Source: Litomosoides sigmodontis
Taxonomy: Eukaryota; Nematoda; Chromadorea; Rhabditida; Onchocercidae
Assembly (NCBI GenBank): GCA_963070105.1
Contig: OY718806.1
Span: 8,259,865 to 8,323,864, forward strand
Length of the DNA: 64,000 nt
Reading direction: 5' to 3'
Under the pieces are notes generated by a model. That model was given only the letters and a program-made list of their open reading frames with translations. It had not been told where the DNA came from and searched no databases. This document shows, in pieces, positions 56,400 to 64,000 of the stretch. Each line of letters opens with the position of its first letter. Positions within the stretch are counted from its first letter, which is position 1. The translations under genes were made by a program, and so were the position numbers.

Positions 56400-58800
56400 T
56401 GAATAACAAATAATTTTTGATGTCTTTTTTAATGTTTATTTGATTGATTTAATATACATCATCCATGTGGGTCGTAGTTTATATACTTACAATTTACTTA
56501 GTATATTTGTTGTTTGTTGTCGTTTTAAGAGTGTCGTTTTTTCTTTGTAGATACATTGTTTGTGACATTATAAACTTAATGATATTCCAATAATCATTCA
56601 AAATGGCAGGCTAATCGCGTGTAAAGTGGGCCTTTTCCTAGTTATTTTATTGCCAAATTGTATCAATTGATATTAAATTCCATTAAAATTTGATGTCAGA
56701 ATGTAAGGCTTGCTTGCATGGTTTTAATATCCGTGTGGCATTTTTTTTGTGTGTCATGTCTTGTTTTGTAATAGATTTAATGAAATTTGATTTAATAAAT
56801 TAGAAGATGCTAGCGAAATGAACAGTGGAAAATTTATCCTTCTTGACGTTTTGTTGACTCAGCCGTAATAAAAAAAAAAAAAAAATAACACTTTTTCGGT
56901 GAAAAAAATAGAAATGGATAGATAGATTTTTGCAAAATCCATTTTAAATTCTTTTTTGTCAAGAAAGAGCAAAAAAACAAAAAAAGAAAGGATGATATTA
57001 TGTAGCGTAGCTGAAGTAACCAGACGCATGCAAACATCCAACACAGAAGGATATTTGCATGAATTATAGTTTCTTCACAAAATCATCGAACATGTCTTCA
57101 GCTGTTTCGAATGAGTATGGATAGGGGGATGTTTTTGACACATAAAACGATGCACAAAATGTGTGTGTCATACTTCTTGCACTTACTGTACACAAATGTT
57201 AGGATAATGGTGATTGAGTGTTGTTGACATAAGTGTTGGGTGTTTTTACCGTGTTCGATCAGTTGATCTGTTAAAGGTGTTGTTGATTTGAGTTAAATTT
57301 GCTTGCATGTAAAGAGAAGGTTTTCCGTTAAGTAACAGTATTATTAGACTAGTTTCTCTCGCAGTTGTTATGAGTGAGTGCTTTTTTTTCCCAATAACAT
57401 CATATTTTAAATGTATTCTCGAGCAGTGCAATCTTTGTAGCATAACTTATTTAAGTAAATTGGAACAAATTTTTCACTTAATTTTACCCTTACCTTCGTC
57501 TTCGTGAATCTCACAAATCAGTTACTTTTGAAAAAGATTTATTTTTTTCCTATTTTAACTAGCATACATCAAAGTTAATTAATTAGTGGTGTCGCTTAAA
57601 CGAACTAATCTTTTCGTATGTGAATCATAATCACGATCAATAGTTGTATTTTTGAGCTACGTGAAATGGTTTTTTTATATTCATTTAAAGTAATTAATGC
57701 GATCAATAAATGTTAGTGATTTTATTTAAATTATTAAAATTTTTGAAAAAAAAAGTAACATTAATGAAACGTAATTTGCAGTTCATTTGCAGTCGTTTGT
57801 TTTCTCGAAATGAATACCAAGCTCACATACTGTGGAATGGTTATTTTTAGTTTTGTTTCTAATTTAATAGTGTGAATTTCGCCATTTGTATCATCTTCGC
57901 GACATTTCTATTTTCATAGTGACTGATTATTTAATTTTGTTTCTTTCTCTTCTTTAAAATTTATTTTGCAATTATATGTTAGATGAATTTAGTGGGAAAT
58001 TTATCAGTTAGAACGTTAAAATTTATTTCCTTCATGTATGATTGATATTTATTTGGAAGAATTTCCACATTAGCACACAGATCAAAGTACAAAGACAAAA
58101 GAAAGTGTAAAATTGATGTCTCACAAATGTTTTCTTTTTGTGTCAATGAATTCTGCAAATCATGTCACACTGTAAAATTGTTGGGCTAATTTAGCAATTG
58201 AAATGGTGCATTTCTTTTGTTATCCTTTCAAATCGTTACTTTCATGATTTTTTTTCTTTTTGTTGACGGTGGTTGATTTAATGATGAGCGTGAATACGGT
58301 TGAGAGCATTTGTCACATACCTTCTAGAGTTTTGTTTCAGCCAATCGTGATAGCAAAATAGAGTGTGAAGTGAAAGGAAATTAGGAATTTTTTGTAGGCC
58401 ATTGAAATCTTTGTTTAAAATTTTTTTGTTCCAATTAATGAAGTTTAATGATTCTTTTTTTTTCGCATCAGAAATGGGATGGAGAATGGGTTGAAAACAC
58501 ATATGGTATCAGCTTCGAAGTAATGACTTGAAATTTTAAAGTGTGAAATATGTGTCAAATGAGAGTTAAATTTATCGGATTGCATTGTGTATTTGCTTCT
58601 TTCATTATCATTACAACAGTGATGTGATCGTGACTTTTTATCGTAATGATAGTTGTAAGAGGTTGAATTATATATTAGTGCCGAGAAAAGAAATGATTTT
58701 CTGCGGTCACTTTTATATGAATGTTTCGGATTACCATTGTTTTTAATAATATTTAAATTTTAGAATTATAAAATTTTATTTTTGAAACTTTATCCAACAA
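56400..58800. other. Intergenic AT-rich DNA
   Basis: T- and A-rich sequence without exon-like blocks on either strand, separating the CDP-DAG synthase from the carnitine carrier. Confidence 0.5.
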
Positions 58801-58808
58801 GCAGCTAG

Positions 58809-60489
58809 ATGTCAAAGTCAGAGAGTGCAAATTACGAAATTTTGAAAAATTTTGTTGCTGGTGGTGTTGGTGGTACATTCTGTGTTGCTACGGGACATCC
58901 GTTTGATACCGTGAAAGTACGACTGCAAACAATGCCAAAACTTGCACCGGGCGCTCGGCCACTGTATACAGGAGCACTGGACTGTGCTAGGCAAACCATT
59001 GTCAAAGAAGGATTTTTTGCTTTATATAAGGTTGACTTTTTGTTTGTTTGCTTCTTTTTCTGCTAATTTGCCAGTTGAATATTTGAAATGTGTTGGAGCG
59101 CAAAAGTTCTTCAAAAGTCCCACATTTTATCAGTGTCATTCTATTGTATGCAATAAAGAAGGGATAAAAAATTAATGAAATTTATCTAATTTCATCTCTA
59201 ATCGATGTTTGGATTTTCGACTTCCAAGCTATTCGTATTTTAGGGTATGAGTGCTCCTATTATTGGTGTTACACCTCTGTTTGCCGTGTACTTTGGGAGC
59301 TGTTCGTTTGGTAAATGGTTGCAGCAAACATCCCCCGATCAAGAAATGACATTTGTTCAAAATCTCTTGTCTGGCGGTCTTGCTGGCGTTTTTACAACTG
59401 TGATAATGGTGCCTGGTGAACGTATCAAATGCTTGTTACAGGTTATTTAGTTATTTTTGCAAAAAATTGCAGTCTATGACTGGGAACTAAATTCTCATTT
59501 TTCAATTTTTCAATTTTATTTCTTGCATTTTTCCTCATCGTGACAAAACTGCGCTTTCGAATTTTTTGCAAAAATTCCAATTTAACAGTTATTCAGTCAA
59601 TTTCAGGTGCAACATGCCGGTTCGACGGGTCCATCTTCAGAACATTACACTGGACCAGTTGATGTCTTTCGAAAATTATACAAACAGGGTGGTATAAGAA
59701 GCATTTACAGAGGCTCAATGGCAACTTTGCTTAGAGGTTAGGCATTAAGATTTTTGTGCTCGAAAAGCTACTCTCCTTCTATGTTGGAATTAATCATTTA
59801 CTTCTTAAATTTTTTCGTTATCACAATAAACAGCAATTAATGAGTTTTATTTTTTTTAATATTTTCGTGCTGATGGACAATTGCTGTTTAGATGTTCCAG
59901 CTAGCGGTATTTACTTAGCCACTTATGAATATCTCAAGAAACTGTTTGCTGGAGATAGTGAAACCAAAAATTTGAATCCACTGACAACATTGGTGGCGGG
60001 CGGTTTAGCAGGTACTGCTAACTGGTCTATTTGTATTCCACCTGATGTATTGAAGTCGCGATTGCAAACAGCACCAGAGGGAAAATATCCTGAAGGTACC
60101 AAGATTTCTTTCTTCATGGATATGGAGGTGTATGATTTTCTGCTTTTTCTTGAAAAATATCGTCCAGAACTAGAATAACTACTAGTTAGTGAAGAAATTT
60201 CCACTTGATGCAGTAATGCAGTTCCGTCGCTAACTTTTGTTTGATTATTATTTTGTGTCCGATTAATACTGTCAATTTCAACTTTCGTTTTTCAGGAATA
60301 CGTAGCGTATTTAAAGAAATATTGCGTGAAGAAGGCCCAAAAGCGTTGTTCAAAGGCTTCACTCCGGTGATGCTGCGTGCCTTTCCAGCGAATGCCGCGT
60401 GTTTTCTGGGTTTCGAACTAGCTCTAAATTTTTTGAAGTTCATGGAAACTAAGTCCAGTTCATTTACCGGTAAAACATCTCAACAGTAG
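58809..60489 (+). CDS. dif-1: Mitochondrial carnitine/acylcarnitine carrier, DIF-1/SLC25A20 type
   Basis: Five exons: 58809-59030, 59244-59441, 59607-59736, 59892-60095, 60296-60489; 948 nt, 315 aa, the usual length. Three tandem carrier repeats each start with the signature: [12 protein letters not shown] (repeat 1), [11 protein letters not shown] (repeat 2) and [19 protein letters not shown] (repeat 3). The Glu in the second motif and the IPPDVLKSR block distinguish the carnitine/acylcarnitine branch. The protein lies in the inner mitochondrial membrane and exchanges acylcarnitine for carnitine for fatty-acid oxidation; C. elegans dif-1 is needed for embryonic tissue differentiation. The ATG directly follows CAGCTAG, a weak possible acceptor. 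The C-terminus has a short Ser/Thr/Gln tail (KTSQQ). Confidence 0.95.
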
Positions 60490-60992
60490 ACTCTTATTTA
60501 TGTGCATATATTATGTTTTCTTTTTGCAATTATTCTACATATAATATATATATATATATATATGTGGATGGAAACAGAGATGTAGGTTATATTTTATTCC
60601 TGAAGATAAAGTCATGAATATTATTAATGAATTTAATAATCTTCACATTGGTAATTGACGGTGAGTGGTGACTTAAATTTTTTCCATTCACATCTTGGCG
60701 GTACTAACCAAATTTTTTACATTTTGTCTGAGGCTAATGTCTGGGCTTAATATTATATTTCCGAAGTATTTTATTCTCTTTTTGCATATCAATATTGGAC
60801 TGTTTTTGTATATGTGCCCCTTTCGACTGCTACTTTTTTTGATGCAAAACAATATCTAATTAATGCAATGAAGGAAATGTGCCCTCTGTAAAATGAATGG
60901 GATTTTGACTTCTTAAATTAAATTGACAAATTATACAGTTGATTGTAATGAAACTGATGAAGTACATTAGAAAATATATTAATGATGGAGTT

Positions 60993-60998
60993 AATAAA
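60993..60998 (+). terminator. Candidate polyadenylation signal AATAAA, carnitine carrier gene
   Basis: AATAAA about 500 nt after the stop codon; the sequence between is AT-rich and variants could also serve. Confidence 0.3.
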
Positions 60999-60999
60999 A

Positions 61000-62160
61000 T
61001 GTTTCAAAATTCCATCGAAAATTTCAGGGACAAAAATAATTTTTTGGCCACAGTAATATTTAGCATTTTAATAGGAAGGCGAGCTAACTGATTAATACCC
61101 TATTTTCGTCAGTATTATTTGAATTTTAAAGGTTATTTAAGAGCAAGAATTGTTCATATATATGTGTATTCTTTGAAGTATATAGTTCACTTTTATCTTA
61201 AATGACCAAATATTCCTCTTATCATGCAATTTTAAGATTGTCTTGTAATCAGTTAAATAATTCCTCAAATTTTTGAACTTGAACAAGTCAAAAAATATTA
61301 GTATTTCCTCTGAAACTATTAATAAACTTTATTTGCTAAAGGACATTTGTTTTCCTACAGTACGCAATTTCTTCACTACTTACTATTTCAACTCAATTTT
61401 CAAATGCCTTCGTGATACGTCGAAGTCGAAGTGAAATTTGACATTTGAAAGGAATTAGCAAACGCTTTCATCATTTGCAGTTAATTAGCGAAAAAAAAAC
61501 CCTGTATAACATCAGATTTGTAGAGAATTAAATTACAAATTACGTAAACTTTGCTAGGAATGAAACGAAATAAAACTGTCAAAGGAAACTTATTTTAAAC
61601 GCTGATAATGTTTTGAGGAGGAAAAACTGAAGGATGAACAGTTCAATTATTTGAATGGCTTTAATGTTGAATTTTACTTAGCCTCCCCTTTGTGCATTCT
61701 TGTGAATTGGGTAATTTATTGCAATGGTCGATCGATCGTATTATGTCCATGATTATTGTCTCTTAAGAGACATGCATAATTAATTGGAACGGCGGAATAA
61801 TTATCCGTCCATGTCCGTTAAAGAATAAATCTTCTATTCTCAATACTTGTACCATTTTACAGTAACGTTTTCCAAAGATTAACTTTAGTTGTTCACTCTC
61901 TGTTTGTCGAGGATACTTTTAACAAATCAACCGTATTGGCTGTATATTTTCGGCACTCACTCAGGCACATAATCGCATAACATCTAATCTTACTGCACTC
62001 ATACCATTTTTCACAGCCGAAATAACCTGAATTATTCTAAGTTAAATTAATCCAAGCCTTTCAATAAGTGATATTTTAGAAGTCGGAACAATCAGATAAA
62101 TTGGTATGTATATATATATACCTTTCTTTTGGTGCTATAATGTATATACATATGAAAAAA
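61000..62160. other. Intergenic DNA between convergent genes
   Basis: No exons seen. It separates the 3' ends of the carnitine carrier (plus) and the caveolin (minus). Confidence 0.5.
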
Positions 62161-62161
62161 A

Positions 62162-62167
62162 TTTATT
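62162..62167 (-). terminator. Polyadenylation signal AATAAA, caveolin gene
   Basis: TTTATT on plus, that is AATAAA on the minus strand, 157 nt after the caveolin stop codon. Confidence 0.45.
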
Positions 62168-62323
62168 CATAGTGTTTTATAGAGTGTAAGAAATGAGCTC
62201 GAAGGATGGTGTAACATTCGAGAAATTGCTGCTGGAAAACTCTGCCAACTGAAATCGTCATAATGAATTGGAGTATACGTGTTACGTTAAATGAATGAAT
62301 GAATGATTGATTAACTATACTAA

Positions 62324-63114
62324 TCAAGCATTTAGTATGACGGTATTTTCTTCATTTTTCTTTCTTTGGCAACAAATCGACTTGGTAATTGGATTCAGAA
62401 GTCGGCATATGATGAAGTCCCAGCTCTGAAAGCAAATATATGGCAAGTAAAATACACGTCATTTGTACAAGAGATCGTGTACAGGTCTAGTCATCGTAGT
62501 TACACAAGTGTTACAATCATTTTAAACAGCATGCTAGATAGGCTGTAAATGAATGGAAATCACTTCGTTTTAATAAATTGATTAACGACAACCTTCCAAT
62601 GCTGATTTCTCAGCCTTTAATGAAATTTGAATAGTATCTGTATGTGGTAGGAAATAAATTTTTTTTAAAAAGTAGGAAAAAAAATTCATGGATTTGTAAA
62701 AAATAAAGAAATTGAAACCTTAGACAGAGCATTTAGTGGTATTCCGAATAGTACGCCAAGCGGTGTGCACAAGAAAACACTAATTGCTGCGAAAATCGCA
62801 AATAGAACACCGAAGAGTACGGCGAACGGTATAGCGATAAATGTGGCCAGCAACTTGTAAATGGTAACACTTGTAGCGGTAAAAATTCGATTAGTTGCAA
62901 GCCAAGTCCAGTTGAACGAACGACTTCCGTCCGGTTCTGCGAACACTTGTCCAAAATCCATGATAACGTGATTGTTAAGACCTCGTTTATCACGACTGAT
63001 GAAATGCATTCCATTTGTCACTTTCGATTTCTTTCCTCCAACATTATAGGATCGAGGACTTTTCCGTTGCCAAATTTTACATATCTTTTTACGCTTCTTG
63101 TCGCCACTCTCTTC
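62324..63114 (-). CDS. cav-1: Caveolin (CAV-1-like), two 3' exons; 5' end not found
   Basis: Exon 63114-62719 (after CTCTTGCAG, phase 0) and last exon 62425-62324 (stop 62326-62324) give 165 aa. The first has a Lys-rich segment, then NNHVIMDFGQVFAEP, which matches the caveolin signature FEDVIAEP. The scaffolding region (FNWTWLATNRIFTATSVTIY) follows, then the long hydrophobic hairpin (about 35 residues, with FLCTPLGVLFGIP). The last exon gives SWDFIICRLLNPITKSICC, typical of the caveolin C-terminal region, and its Cys pair could be palmitoylated. Caveolins insert a hairpin into the plasma membrane and scaffold lipid domains. The N-terminal exon(s) would lie right of 63114, probably outside the window. 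CAV-1 versus CAV-2 is judged from the signature only. Confidence 0.85.
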
Positions 63115-63119
63115 CTGCA

Positions 63120-64000
63120 AGAGAGGAAAACGGAGAGGAACGAGGTAAAAAGCGAAAAGTGAAAACGGAACGGACAGATGAAGCCATTCCATGCATAATT
63201 TTTGTCAATAACCAACCGGAAGAAGGGGAAAAAATTCATTAACAGGAAATCACAGATTGGCATCATTGATAAACGTATGATTGCCGAGCATTTCTGTGGT
63301 TTTCTGATTCAGAAAGAAAAAAGGAAATAATTTAGAGGATTTAAGTGAAACGAAAAAATTGGTGAGAATATATTGTAGCGTGTTTTTTTGATTCAAATTT
63401 TGATACCATTCAGAAAGTTTAATTAAATTTCCTTTTTTTGTTTTATTGAACAAAAATCGAAATAAATTTTCGCTGTTTTTTCTTTTGGATGAGCCATACT
63501 TCAACACTTAACGTCATTTTCAAATAAGGCGATTTAAAATACTTTCCTTTCGCACTTTTGTGATTGATTGCGAAGTGAATGCAAATAATTAATTACAATT
63601 TTCGAAAATGCTTTTCAATAATCTTATGAAGAACGGAAGAAAGCATCTGAGCATAAAAATTTGCAAGCTTTTTCATTCTGATAAATCGTTTTTACTAATT
63701 TAATTGGAAATTATTATGTTGAATTAGTTCGAAGTTCCAAAATTCTGATTACTGGGCACATTCCTAGTAAAACAAACGATTTATCAGAACGAAAAGCCAT
63801 TTGTAAAATGAATTTTTTAGATTCTTACTTGAATCGAAACATTTCTTTGCCTGAGAAAGCTAATTTACATCAATAACTGATAAATGAGGAACATTCAATA
63901 TTTTATAGTCTATTAGCGTGAAACGTTTTTATTTTCAATATTTTAGTTATTTGAAAAGGAAAATTAATTTCGCAATGTGGGAAACTAATTTATAATATTT
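63120..64000. other. Likely intron or 5' flank of the caveolin gene
   Basis: No exon that continues the caveolin frame in phase 0 was recognised. A minus-strand ATG at about 63495 opens a 20-codon frame with no usable donor. Confidence 0.4.

Noticed and set aside
63015..63242. 75-codon plus frame over the caveolin exon
   Set aside because: Shadow of the minus-strand caveolin exon, whose domain match is clear.

Overview
The window is nuclear DNA of a nematode. It is AT-rich, with many short introns whose acceptors fit TTTTCAG and whose donors fit GTAAGT. It holds families restricted to or typical of nematodes (DB modules joined to Ig and FN3 domains, a RIC-3 chaperone, a DIF-1-type carrier), and several genes have a splice acceptor directly at the start codon, as expected for spliced-leader trans-splicing. 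A clade III (spirurid/filarial-like) worm is my guess from composition and gene structure; the sequence does not prove it. All exon models were assembled by hand from splice signals, reading phase and protein similarity; each complete model keeps phase through every junction.

Layout: at the left edge (246-325, minus) is one exon of a PET/LIM-type (testin-like) gene that runs off the window. 0.6-10 kb has no convincing gene and includes a CAG repeat, CA repeats and a C-rich pyrimidine tract. 10.1-13.5 kb (minus) is an ARIH2-type RBR ubiquitin ligase (479 aa). 14.9-19.2 kb (minus) is a 718-aa RRM-like, Ser/acidic nuclear-type protein that I could not name. 20.5-22.8 kb (plus) is a MOF/KAT8 MYST histone acetyltransferase (407 aa). 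22.8-35.3 kb is a 12.5-kb gene desert full of simple repeats, including a 1.1-kb array of a 13-bp unit. 35.3-46.2 kb (plus) is a 26-exon IGDB-type membrane protein (1438 aa). 47.4-50.1 kb (minus) is RIC-3 (295 aa). 50.36-50.64 kb (plus) is an unidentified terminal-exon candidate. 52.3-55.7 kb (plus) is CDP-diacylglycerol synthase (465 aa). 58.8-60.5 kb (plus) is the carnitine/acylcarnitine carrier (315 aa). 62.3-63.1 kb (minus) is a caveolin whose 5' end was not found.

The genes do not form one pathway. They are ordinary eukaryotic housekeeping, signalling and membrane genes on both strands. The only possible operon-like pair is the RRM gene followed by the ARIH2 gene. The items most worth a second look are the unnamed RRM protein, a possible antisense gene nested in an IGDB intron, the furin-like site inside an IGDB FN3 domain, the two-block 13-bp array, and the inverted sequence pair at 23.97 and 26.18 kb.
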